This document shows positions 21,157-27,830 of a stretch of 27,830 nucleotides of DNA, piece after piece. Numbering within the stretch: the first letter of the stretch is position 1; each line of letters starts with the position of its first letter. A program made the translations under genes and the position numbers. The notes under the pieces were generated by a model, which worked only from the letters and a program-made list of their open reading frames with translations, was not told the origin of the DNA and made no database searches. The DNA lies in IMG/VR virus record IMGVR_UViG_3300010883_000316, positions 1 through 27,830 of that record; one strand, given 5' to 3'. This DNA comes from a virus.

Positions 21157-21834
21157 TCACTCGCTCCCGTTCGATGATCTCGACGGCCAGAATTGAGGCA
21201 AGTCCAAGGGGGTCAACCCTGCTTCTTTCCGCGTGAGGTTGAGAACTATAAGCGATTGTTGGTGGAGTAGATTATTCTCCACTTGCGCCGAACGAAGTTG
21301 CTCTCCCAAACCCCGGAAGTGTTCTGTTGTCCGAACTTCGAGTTCCGCGATTTTCTTCTCTACGGAGTGGGGGTGGCCGTTAGCCATGTGTTCCTTGAAA
21401 CTCTCTTTGAGGGGACCAAGAGACATGGAACCCAGAAGAGCCATGAGCGTGATAGTCACGCCTGCAAAACCTATGAACGCAGCACCTGCCGTCACGATCA
21501 GCGGCCAGTTTACGGCTCGCGATTCAGAAAACTTTGAGCCGAGTACGTTAAGGTCTTTGCGTGTCTCCGAGCCTTGCTCATGAATTGCAGCCCGAAGAAC
21601 CTCGCCTTGCTCCCGAATCGCATTCCACTGAGAGTCTGCGGTGGACTGCAAGGTGTCTGAGAGTGATTGAATAGAGCTTGTTAGATTTGAGATATCTCGA
21701 TCGTGAGACGCAACTTTGGCTTCCAAAGTTGCACTAGACGCTCCGTTATCGCTACCTGAAGGCATATTTGGGGGTGCATCCTTACTGGGGTTTGTTTGTT
21801 GAGTGCGTTTACGCGCGACTTGCTTATCGGCCAT
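21157..21834 (-). CDS. membrane-anchored coiled-coil protein
   Basis: This 225-residue protein has a polar N-terminus, a long predicted coiled coil at about residues 35-105 (heptad-like DISNLTSSIQSLSDTLQS), one clear membrane segment at about 111-135 (PLIVTAGAAFIGFAGVTITL) and a second helical region at 155-200 with SVEKKIAELEVRTTEHFRGL. It has no signal peptide. Such single-pass coiled-coil proteins occur beside lysis genes or as membrane-associated phage proteins. A holin or spanin role is possible but unproven. It overlaps the nuclease gene by 11 bases, in a different frame, with only a weak ribosome binding site. Confidence 0.72.
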   Translation of the reverse strand: MADKQVARKRTQQTNPSKDAPPNMPSGSDNGASSATLEAKVASHDRDISNLTSSIQSLSDTLQSTADSQWNAIREQGEVLRAAIHEQGSETRKDLNVLGSKFSESRAVNWPLIVTAGAAFIGFAGVTITLMALLGSMSLGPLKESFKEHMANGHPHSVEKKIAELEVRTTEHFRGLGEQLRSAQVENNLLHQQSLIVLNLTRKEAGLTPLDLPQFWPSRSSNGSE

Positions 21835-22309
21835 TTTTTGTCTTCGTCGCGTGACCTTTCCTGACCATCGTTTCCGAGAGCGTTACCTCTCCCCCATCCA
21901 GCCAAACATGCCCCAAGGCGCGTCCAAAAGAAAATGAATTCCCCACTTTTTTACCCGGTTCCACCGGGACGAAAACCTTCACTTGGCGATTATCCGCCAA
22001 GTCCTCAAGAAACCTCTTAGCGGCTAAGCCTTTTGCTTTTTCTGCGAGGTCTCTGGTTCTGGTCTCAGGTGACCAGCAATCGAGAAGACGAATCCTCACG
22101 ACACGAGACACTCTAACATCGATTGTGTCTCCATCTACGACCCGGACGACTTCAGCAGGAAACGTCAACCCGTAAGGTGGGGCGACGACAGCAGACGGCG
22201 CGATGGCCTCTCCTGCATTAACGAAATACGCGCTGCAAAGTGCTATGGCAGCAATGAGGGCCAGTCTACTCAGTCGCGTCATTGCCCTTTGGGTGTAGTC
22301 CGAGTTCAT
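21824..22309 (-). CDS. secreted staphylococcal-nuclease-like protein
   Basis: This 161-residue protein has a signal peptide (LSRLALIAAIALCSAYFVNA) and a thermonuclease-type (SNase) OB-fold domain, a family that cleaves DNA or RNA with Ca2+. The motifs VVRVVDGDTIDV, IRLLDCWSPE with R74 and E82, and SFGRALGHVW with R130 match the catalytic Arg, Glu and Arg. The aspartate sits at D77, two residues earlier than in the S. aureus enzyme, so metal binding may differ. The ATG at 22309 has AAGGACACTTATT before it. Export suggests degradation of host or competing DNA in the periplasm, or after lysis. Its 5' end overlaps the preceding gene by 44 bases. Confidence 0.85.
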   Translation of the reverse strand: MNSDYTQRAMTRLSRLALIAAIALCSAYFVNAGEAIAPSAVVAPPYGLTFPAEVVRVVDGDTIDVRVSRVVRIRLLDCWSPETRTRDLAEKAKGLAAKRFLEDLADNRQVKVFVPVEPGKKVGNSFSFGRALGHVWLDGGEVTLSETMVRKGHATKTKNGR

Positions 22310-22982
22310 AATAAGTGTCCTTGTCGTTGGGGGTGGGCGTGATAACCGAGGGTGGTTTGTCACCGAACATCGCATTGTAAGCCAATGGAATTCCGATCGC
22401 GGCTCCCCCACCGCTGCCAAGCAAAGCTGCTGCGACCCCGACTTTCGCAAGTTTCCCCAGCCCGGCTACGCCTGCCTTCACAATGTTTGGTGGCTGGTTG
22501 ATAGGCGAAGGAACAATGACGTTAGGCGGAGCCGGGTTATCAGGGCGAGGCTGCTCTATGCTGATATTGCCGACGTTTATCATGTCACCTAAATCCGCCA
22601 AGATACCCGAAGGTGTGTTTGCGACAGCGACGGCTCCCGGAGTCTCAGTCAAGGCCGACCCCCCATTCATAATGTCTTTGTGGTTGGGGTTATCGCGAGC
22701 TTCTACGAGAACTTTTTGGGCGTCCTGCAACATCATAGCTTCGTGACCAAGCCTGATGCCAGACAGCTTGTTCATGTGGTTCTCGACCAAGTCATCCATC
22801 TTGCCAGCGTGTTCGACCTGCAAGCTACCCATACCCTTCCGGTAGTCGTTCTGCATCCCCTTGACTTTATCAACCACGTCCGTGAACGGTTGATCGATCG
22901 TCGCCGGTCCCGTCGTCGCTGCGGGGTTGTCGCTCAGTGGTTCCGCTGTCGTCGCTCCCCTCGCCGTCGTTTGTGTCATCAT
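22266..22982 (-). CDS. protein with one glycine/alanine-rich hydrophobic segment, unknown function
   Basis: The start is set at the ATG pair at 22982/22979, preceded by GGGGAAGGGGAAACCG. The protein has about 238 residues: a polar N-terminus, a helical region (VVDKVKGMQNDYRKGMGSLQ), a flexible Pro/Asn-rich stretch and a C-terminal hydrophobic segment (KVGVAAALLGSGGGAAIGIP) that could insert in a membrane. It overlaps the end of the preceding small gene by 113 bases in another frame and overlaps the start of the nuclease gene. A membrane-active or virion pore role is possible, but there is no direct evidence. Confidence 0.7.
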   Translation of the reverse strand: MMTQTTARGATTAEPLSDNPAATTGPATIDQPFTDVVDKVKGMQNDYRKGMGSLQVEHAGKMDDLVENHMNKLSGIRLGHEAMMLQDAQKVLVEARDNPNHKDIMNGGSALTETPGAVAVANTPSGILADLGDMINVGNISIEQPRPDNPAPPNVIVPSPINQPPNIVKAGVAGLGKLAKVGVAAALLGSGGGAAIGIPLAYNAMFGDKPPSVITPTPNDKDTYYELGLHPKGNDATE

Positions 22983-23157
22983 CGGTTTCCCCTTCCCCGG
23001 AGAGTTCATCCACCAAGTCTGAAACGTACTCTTTGTGATTTCCCTGCTGGTAAGCCATGCGAGACCGCAAGGCTCTCTCATCGTGTGCCGTTGCCTCTGA
23101 CTGCATCGACGCAAAGACCGCAGACTTCGCGTCAACGATTTCGTCATTATCTGCCAC
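22870..23157 (-). CDS. small acidic protein (95 residues), unknown function
   Basis: This protein starts at GTG with GAGGATTGAGTT upstream. The N-terminal half is helical (AKSAVFASMQSEATAHDERA, then GNHKEYVSDLVDEL); the rest is disordered and rich in Asp, Gly, Ser and Thr. Its end overlaps the next gene by 113 bases in another frame. The function is unknown. A hairpin lies upstream. Confidence 0.6.
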   Translation of the reverse strand: MADNDEIVDAKSAVFASMQSEATAHDERALRSRMAYQQGNHKEYVSDLVDELSGEGETDDDTNDGEGSDDSGTTERQPRSDDGTGDDRSTVHGRG

Positions 23158-23184
23158 AACTCAATCCTCATTCCGTGGGGAGAA

Positions 23185-23211
23185 CCGCCCCGACCAAGAT
23201 GGTCGGGGCGG
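23185..23211 (-). terminator. strong hairpin between two small genes, possible terminator
   Basis: A perfect 11-base-pair inverted repeat (CCGCCCCGACC / GGTCGGGGCGG) with a 5-base loop lies 38 bases after the stop at 23249. On the minus strand TTCTCCCC follows, so the T-run is weak. Confidence 0.45.
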
Positions 23212-23248
23212 CTATCAGTCTCCACTGATCGCTTCCGTGAGGACGCGA

Positions 23249-23557
23249 TTAACCGCCTGCTCCCGTCGTGTGCGGAGCGTTGACTTCAGAGCGAGTTCGC
23301 CCGGAGCCACTTTCCGTCGCGGTGCGGTAACCCAGTCCTTCACTGATGGACTGGCTGTCCTTGCCTTCGAGGTAGTCATAACGCAGGTTTTCTGCGTAGT
23401 GACCAGCACCGTCAGCCTGTCGTTGCGACCCGTTGAGGGCGTGCAACTTCAACATTCCATAATCCGACTCGTTCATAGCTTCCTCACTTTCAGTGTTTCC
23501 ACCTGAAACAGAATCGCCGGAGCCGACCGGAATTTCGGTCACACCATCGTCCGGCAT
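23249..23557 (-). CDS. small hydrophilic protein (102 residues), unknown function
   Basis: AGGAAGGGAGAGTTTT precedes the ATG. The protein is Gly/Ser/Thr/Glu-rich and probably flexible, with a short ordered-looking middle (ESDYGMLKLHALNGSQRQAD). It starts 14 bases after the peptidase gene. No family was recognised. Confidence 0.62.
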   Translation of the reverse strand: MPDDGVTEIPVGSGDSVSGGNTESEEAMNESDYGMLKLHALNGSQRQADGAGHYAENLRYDYLEGKDSQSISEGLGYRTATESGSGRTRSEVNAPHTTGAGG

Positions 23558-23571
23558 AAAACTCTCCCTTC

Positions 23572-25272
23572 CTAGTTTGATGAGTCCCTCGCGACTCCAC
23601 TGCGAGGGACTGCGTAAATGGGTATGGGGTCTCCCGGCTTCAGTGCCTCTTCCCCCGCCAAAGAATCCGTCAACTTCCCGTTGACATAAAGCCGGACTTC
23701 CCGGCGTAGCAATGGTTCAAGCGCTTTCACCCGCGAGTTCAAACCGAGAACCGCAGGGCTGGCACGAAACTGAATAATGATAGGCTGCTTACCGAGGGAG
23801 TAAGTGTCCGAATCAAGAGTCGTTCCGTCAGTGTCTTTCACCGTGATCACTTGCTTGATCACCGGAAAAACTCCGACGTCTTCCCACTTTTCGTTGTTGG
23901 TGTACTTCACCTGCAACTTGTTCTCGTGGATTCGCATGGCTGTGACCCCAACACCGGCTGAGCCATCGTCCCCGCTCCGGCCCGTAGGACCGGCTGTGCG
24001 CTCCAGTGCGGCCAACCGAGACTCTAGGTCCTTTATGCGATTGAAAGCCGCTGTGAAGCAAGCTCGGCATCGACAGCCGGTAGAAACCAAGTGTGGGGTA
24101 AGCGGCTCGAACACAGGCTGTGATGGTTGAACCCGAATTGGCCGTGATCTGTCTTCGATTCGTCTGGGTACAGGCGGTGGAGGAGCAACGTCTTGAATGC
24201 GGACGACGGTTGTCTTCAACCCCCTCAGATGGCCGATAAGCCACGCGGTGCCTTCAAAGCCTTCAACATGGCTAGACGCATTCTCCGGGACAAACGCCGG
24301 GACACTTTTCACCCCGTGTGATCTCGCCAAGGCTGCTCCGCTCTCGTCGGCAACATCGACATAAACGATCTTGTAGCGAGCCTGCAAATTATCCCGGAAG
24401 GCGGGGTTGTTCAGGTACGCCATGTCGAAGTTGTGGCAACCAAGGCAGAAGATGGCTGAGTTTTTGAAGACGTAGAGCGTGGGCTTCGACTCAGCAGACT
24501 TTTGTACCGGAGCCTCGTACCCAACGAACCACGTTTGCATCGGAGACCGCGTTGCTACGTCACGGTCTCTGGCCCATGTTCTCCAGCGACCCCACGCCGT
24601 GGAGACAGACACACCGTAGAATTCTTGGAACTTCTCAGAGGGCTTGCGTGTATCGATGGCGAACGCCCAGAGAGTTTCTTTTCCCTTTTGCTCCACCAGC
24701 CATTCGACGAAAGAGAACCCAGTCGCGTACACGGCCAAGATGCCTTCTCTGTCTCCGGGTGGATACTGCGTGTCGTCGAAGTGCCGAAAGACGTTGTGTG
24801 TGTGATCCAAATACCGAACCGCGTTCCGTCGAATCTCAGTCTGCTCCTCTTGCGACTCAAACATCGCAGCCATCCCCTCGTCAAGCCAACGAGGTATAGG
24901 CTTCCGAGTAAACGTTGCAATGATCGTATGCTGTACTTCGTGTGGGATGACAGACCGGCGAATTTCTGTCCGGGAACCTTGAACCTGCATCGACCAGCCG
25001 AAGACCTGACCCCGGTCGAACTTGAAAGTTGTCGCGCCGGAAGAGGAGAAGTGTTCCCCTTCGTTGGAGACATGAAGCGAGCAGGCTCTACTCCAGTTTC
25101 CCCGGAGTGGTTTTCCTGTCCAAAACACCGCAATGTTTTTTCTTGCGTCTTCCGCAGCTTGCAGGTACTCCTCGCGAACGCCTTCACCTTGGGCGGCAAA
25201 GTTGGCACCACCCAGAGTAGGGGGAACGTAACCCACCAAAAACAGGATCAAAAAAATCAGTTTTTTCATCAT
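23572..25272 (-). CDS. secreted HExxH metallopeptidase-thioredoxin-coiled-coil fusion
   Basis: This protein of about 566 residues begins with a signal peptide (KKLIFLILFLVGY). The first domain is a gluzincin-type zinc peptidase: HEVQH at residues 111-115 and the third ligand E132 in PRWLDEGMA. Next is a thioredoxin-like domain with CLGC at 276-279 and VKSVPAF as the cis-proline-type loop. After a proline-rich linker come CRCRAC (400-405), a short coiled coil and a collagen-like GPTGRSGDDG stretch, followed by a beta domain resembling those in phage fibres (KLQVKYTNNEKWEDVGVFP). The start lies one base after the preceding stop with a weak ribosome binding site. It may act on host envelope proteins. 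The substrate is unknown. Confidence 0.82.
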   Translation of the reverse strand: MMKKLIFLILFLVGYVPPTLGGANFAAQGEGVREEYLQAAEDARKNIAVFWTGKPLRGNWSRACSLHVSNEGEHFSSSGATTFKFDRGQVFGWSMQVQGSRTEIRRSVIPHEVQHTIIATFTRKPIPRWLDEGMAAMFESQEEQTEIRRNAVRYLDHTHNVFRHFDDTQYPPGDREGILAVYATGFSFVEWLVEQKGKETLWAFAIDTRKPSEKFQEFYGVSVSTAWGRWRTWARDRDVATRSPMQTWFVGYEAPVQKSAESKPTLYVFKNSAIFCLGCHNFDMAYLNNPAFRDNLQARYKIVYVDVADESGAALARSHGVKSVPAFVPENASSHVEGFEGTAWLIGHLRGLKTTVVRIQDVAPPPPVPRRIEDRSRPIRVQPSQPVFEPLTPHLVSTGCRCRACFTAAFNRIKDLESRLAALERTAGPTGRSGDDGSAGVGVTAMRIHENKLQVKYTNNEKWEDVGVFPVIKQVITVKDTDGTTLDSDTYSLGKQPIIIQFRASPAVLGLNSRVKALEPLLRREVRLYVNGKLTDSLAGEEALKPGDPIPIYAVPRSGVARDSSN

Positions 25273-25273
25273 G

Positions 25274-25942
25274 TCAATGTCTCGATTCAGGCGGAGGCAC
25301 ACCGATGCTGTCGTTTGACTTCAACAGCAAGCGATCTACAGCAGAAAGTACGCCCCTACGAAATTCGTTGCTATTGTCCATGTAGGAGTGTGTGGAAGTC
25401 TTCAATATAGGGCCGTTGATGATCGTTTTGTTTGGGTCCGCAGCGACGACTTTGTGGCCGCGAGGCTGGAAAGGATCGTTGCGAAAAGCCCAGCGAGGAT
25501 TTCTCTGCACGAAGTAATTGCATTGCTTGACGTTGTCCGGGACCACCAGACGACCAAGCCCCGTGGCACCCGCTACGCCCGGCGCGCAGTCGAAGCGTCG
25601 GACAGCATCACAAAGCCACATTTCGTTGATCGTGCAGTCACCACGGTCTTTGAGGGCTTTGGCAAACTTAACAGCACGGTCGCCGCCATAGCTGTAGCCA
25701 ACAACGATGTGTTCCTGCTTCGGGTTGACCCCGTTGTCCTGCGGGCGATATCGCCAAAGCGACTCAGCCACGTCATTCGCGTCAATGTTCCAAGGGAACA
25801 GGCGCACTCGCACGTCTGGGCGGTTACAGGCCCGCACAAAGGCGTCGTGTTCAATGCCGACCATCCCTGAACCCGGACTACCTAACGATTGTAGGTAGCC
25901 GGAAAAGATCGTAACGGCGTAGCGGATCGGTTCGTGACTCAT
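25274..25942 (-). CDS. alpha/beta hydrolase
   Basis: This 222-residue protein has the alpha/beta hydrolase nucleophile elbow GYSYGG, a following helix DRAVKFAKALKD, a strand with LCDAV that could carry the acid, and a C-terminal THSYMDNS with the likely catalytic histidine. There is no signal peptide, so it acts in the cytoplasm or reaches the envelope through lysis proteins. Esterases of this type occur in phages near lysis genes, but the substrate cannot be told. The ATG is preceded by GGGGGGACAAGGGGAAG. Confidence 0.8.
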   Translation of the reverse strand: MSHEPIRYAVTIFSGYLQSLGSPGSGMVGIEHDAFVRACNRPDVRVRLFPWNIDANDVAESLWRYRPQDNGVNPKQEHIVVGYSYGGDRAVKFAKALKDRGDCTINEMWLCDAVRRFDCAPGVAGATGLGRLVVPDNVKQCNYFVQRNPRWAFRNDPFQPRGHKVVAADPNKTIINGPILKTSTHSYMDNSNEFRRGVLSAVDRLLLKSNDSIGVPPPESRH

Positions 25943-25969
25943 CTTCCCCTTGTCCCCCCAGCGGAAGAA

Positions 25970-26869
25970 TTACGCCCCGGCCCCCCGTAGGAGGCGAGAA
26001 GCAAGCATTGACGGATCAGCACCCCGGTGAACGAGATGCAGAGCGTCGTTTACGTCGTTGGTGATGGCTTCGGAGACGCCGCTGCCGCCTTGCGACTTGT
26101 CGGATGTTCCCGGAGTGTGTTCGCCGCTCTGAGGCAGCGTACCATCGATTGTCGGAGAGCCACCGACGTCTCCGTTAGTCTGTACTTGGTCAGCAGGAGC
26201 GCCACCACCGACGTTGGATGAGGCAGCCCCGGCCATCGTCTGCACGTCACTCGGATTCTGAATTCCGATCGTGTCGGCGGGCGGCGGCGTGTCGGCTGGG
26301 TCTTCTCCGTCATTGCCGTCAAGCGGGGCAGTCACCCCACCAGCGGTTGTGGTGTCAGGCACTTGACTGCCGGGGTCGCTGCCCTCTTCACCGAGGAAGC
26401 TGGACAGGTCTTCGGCGAAGTCGTCGTCGATGCCAAGGTCTCCATCGAGACCGAGATCACCATCGATGCCAAGCTCTCCATCGAGACCAAGGTCGTCACC
26501 GACGCCAAGATCACCATCGAGACCAAGGTCGTCACCGGCGGGGAAGTCATCGTCGAATTCGTCGTCGATACCCATCTCTTTCAGAGCGTTGGACATATTG
26601 TGTTCTCCCTCGTCGATCCAGTATTTGAACTCTGCCCCATCTTTGGCGGGAGAGTCCGGGTTCAATGAAATGCTTTGTACGCCGCCCCCATCCGGGTCAG
26701 AGACGACAACGGTATTCGGTGGCTTCAGTTCCTTCACCAGCTTGTGGGTGACCGAGCCGCCCGACTTGATGAGGAAGCCGTCACCGACCCGAAAGTCGTG
26801 CATGGACTTCGCAGGCGTGATGTGGCGGCTCTTGGCTTCAGCGAAATTTTCGACTGTGGCGATGGTCAT
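25970..26869 (-). CDS. acidic repeat protein, unknown function
   Basis: This 299-residue protein has an N-terminal beta-type domain (HDFRVGDGFLIKSGGSVTHK, then NTVVVSDPDGGG). An acidic stretch at about 100-155 contains six hexads of the type G-[LIV]-D-G-[DE]-L. A Gly/Thr/Pro-rich disordered region follows, and then a C-terminal helical tail (VNDALHLVHRGADPSMLASR). The Asp-rich hexads could bind divalent metal, but that is inference. Start and stop of the neighbouring glycosyltransferase overlap as ATGA, so the two are co-translated. No family was recognised. Confidence 0.72.
   Translation of the reverse strand: MTIATVENFAEAKSRHITPAKSMHDFRVGDGFLIKSGGSVTHKLVKELKPPNTVVVSDPDGGGVQSISLNPDSPAKDGAEFKYWIDEGEHNMSNALKEMGIDDEFDDDFPAGDDLGLDGDLGVGDDLGLDGELGIDGDLGLDGDLGIDDDFAEDLSSFLGEEGSDPGSQVPDTTTAGGVTAPLDGNDGEDPADTPPPADTIGIQNPSDVQTMAGAASSNVGGGAPADQVQTNGDVGGSPTIDGTLPQSGEHTPGTSDKSQGGSGVSEAITNDVNDALHLVHRGADPSMLASRLLRGAGA
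26417..26524 (-). repeat. six 18-bp coding repeats (acidic hexads)
   Basis: Six tandem hexapeptide units (GLDGDL, GVGDDL, GLDGEL, GIDGDL, GLDGDL, GIDDDF) are encoded here, all in frame. The repetition is clear in both DNA and protein. Confidence 0.85.
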
Positions 26870-27612
26870 GTTTGATCCTTCAACTCTCGTTGAATGCGAC
26901 GTTTTATTTTCGTCGCACAGTCCAATTGAATTCGGAACCGACGACGGTCGCTGGTGACTCGTCTATCGTGAACCCGGTAGAAATACAGGGGGTCTGGAAT
27001 CGTCGCGATAGGATGCTTCTTCGCAATCCGCCAGAACAGGTCGTAGTCCTGTGCATGAGGGAATTGTGCGTCATACCCATTCACTTCCGTTAAGACAGAG
27101 CGGCGAATCATCACCGATCCGTGAGCAAGTGGTGACCCTTTCGCGAAGGATTTCTTCGGAATGAGGCCACTTGCCCTGTACCAAACTTCCTCAACAACTT
27201 TTGGCCCATGAACGACTTGGACGGCGGAGCCGACCATCGCCACATCCGGGTTTTCAGTCAAAAACTCAATCTGCTTCGTGAATCTACTCTCGGCTGACCA
27301 GTCGTCTGCGTCGTGTCTCGCCACAAACTCGCCAGTCGCCAGCGTGATTCCGTGGTTGAGAGAGTGAGTTACCCCCTCGTGCGGGCGAGCGGCCACGACA
27401 ACTCGTCGTGACTTCCAGCCTGCGTTTATCTGTTCCGCCCATTCTCTGGCGGACTCCAGTGATTTGTCATTCGATCCGTCGTCAACAAGGATGATCTCCA
27501 CAGGCCCTTCGTAGTCCTGATGAACCAGCGAAAAGACTGCTTTGCGGAAGTATCCGGGTCCGGCCCGAAGTCCATTCCAAACCGGCATAACGACAGATAT
27601 CAAAGGTTTCAT
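26866..27612 (-). CDS. family 2 glycosyltransferase
   Basis: This 248-residue protein has the GT2 fold signs: ISVVMPVWNG at the N-terminus, ILVDDGSND with the nucleotide-binding aspartates, HEGVTHSLNHGI, ARHDADDW carrying the DxD motif at about 101-103, and a C-terminal YDLFWRIAKKHPIATIPDPL followed by YRVHDRR. It should transfer a sugar from a nucleotide-sugar donor, in the cytoplasm. In phages such enzymes modify virion proteins, DNA or host surface glycans; which applies here is unknown. GGGCAGAGAC precedes the ATG. It overlaps the next gene by 4 bases. Confidence 0.9.
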   Translation of the reverse strand: MKPLISVVMPVWNGLRAGPGYFRKAVFSLVHQDYEGPVEIILVDDGSNDKSLESAREWAEQINAGWKSRRVVVAARPHEGVTHSLNHGITLATGEFVARHDADDWSAESRFTKQIEFLTENPDVAMVGSAVQVVHGPKVVEEVWYRASGLIPKKSFAKGSPLAHGSVMIRRSVLTEVNGYDAQFPHAQDYDLFWRIAKKHPIATIPDPLYFYRVHDRRVTSDRRRFRIQLDCATKIKRRIQRELKDQT

Positions 27613-27621
27613 GTCTCTGCC

Positions 27622-27780
27622 CTACAAACGAATGATCGACCCGGAAAGGGTACTTGAGGCGATTCCGGGCCGACAGACTGAGAATGGCCGATCGTCACAA
27701 CTAACTACCAGCTTTGAAGTTACCCGGCAAGGCCAGTCGTTTTCTCCGGGATTCTCGCTATGTTGCTCACTTTCGCTCAC
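27622..27780 (-). CDS. possible small protein (52 residues)
   Basis: A GTG at 27780 has GGGGGACGGCAGG before it and opens a 52-residue frame (MSESEQHSENPGENDWPCRV to the stop at 27622), ending 9 bases before the glycosyltransferase start. Three cysteines are present. The close spacing favours a real gene, but the size and GTG start leave doubt. The remaining 50 bases to the window edge show nothing I can name. Confidence 0.4.
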   Translation of the reverse strand: MSESEQHSENPGENDWPCRVTSKLVVSCDDRPFSVCRPGIASSTLSGSIIRL

Positions 27781-27830
27781 CCTGCCGTCCCCCGCCTGCC
27801 GATGATTAAAGATAGGGGGAGGAAAAACAC

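Noticed and set aside
24502-25410. 302-residue plus-strand frame opposite the peptidase and hydrolase genes
   Set aside because: It runs across two real minus-strand genes and its composition fits a shadow frame.
27542-27805. 87-residue plus-strand frame at the right edge
   Set aside because: It begins inside the glycosyltransferase gene on the opposite strand and has no ribosome binding site; a minus-strand small frame fits the gene order better.

Overview
The window is a stretch of the structural gene module of a tailed DNA virus with a contractile tail (myovirus type, with T4-like head and tail proteins). Every gene I accept lies on the minus strand, so the module reads from the right edge (27830) to the left edge (1). 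Coding is dense. Many neighbours overlap by 1-4 bases (ATGA or TGATG junctions) and no gene-free gap exceeds about 110 bases. Most starts have a clear GGAG- or AGGA-type ribosome binding site, so the host is a bacterium. I see no integrase, tRNA, CRISPR array or insertion sequence. The host cannot be read directly. The secreted HExxH peptidase/thioredoxin protein resembles proteins common in Planctomycetes, which is only a weak hint.

Layout in transcription order. (1) 27.8-20.4 kb, accessory and membrane/envelope region: a possible small ORF, a family 2 glycosyltransferase, an acidic repeat protein, an alpha/beta hydrolase, a secreted metallopeptidase-thioredoxin-coiled-coil fusion, two small acidic proteins, a glycine-rich protein with one hydrophobic segment, a secreted staphylococcal-nuclease-like protein, a membrane-anchored coiled-coil protein and two small unknowns. 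(2) 20.3-16.9 kb: a very acidic low-complexity protein of 545 residues followed by small, tightly coupled virion-type proteins. One of these has a possible +1 frameshift extension. (3) 16.9-13.6 kb, head assembly: a T4 gp21-like prohead protease fused to a scaffold-like C-terminus, with a good internal start for the scaffold part, then a T4 gp23-like major capsid protein and a rho-independent terminator. (4) 13.5-8.7 kb: small proteins, a secreted protein, a two-domain protein with a proline-rich linker, a recognised virion-protein family and tail-fibre-type proteins. (5) 8.7-6.35 kb: a protein made of 32 tandem 20-residue ETDSA repeats plus nine 10-residue repeats. (6) 6.3-0.07 kb, neck and tail: neck-type proteins, a free-standing Vsr-like homing endonuclease inserted in front of a tail-terminator-like gene, the tail sheath and the tail tube.

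Working together: protease, scaffold and capsid protein build and mature the head. The neck, terminator, sheath and tube proteins build the contractile tail. The repeat, fibre and Ig-like proteins are candidates for tail appendages. The secreted and membrane proteins are candidates for host envelope interaction or lysis. The two most unusual points are the homing endonuclease gene, whose first 18 codons are a diverged copy of the start of the tail gene it precedes, and the ETDSA repeat protein. Several intergenic gaps carry strong perfect hairpins without a U-tract.
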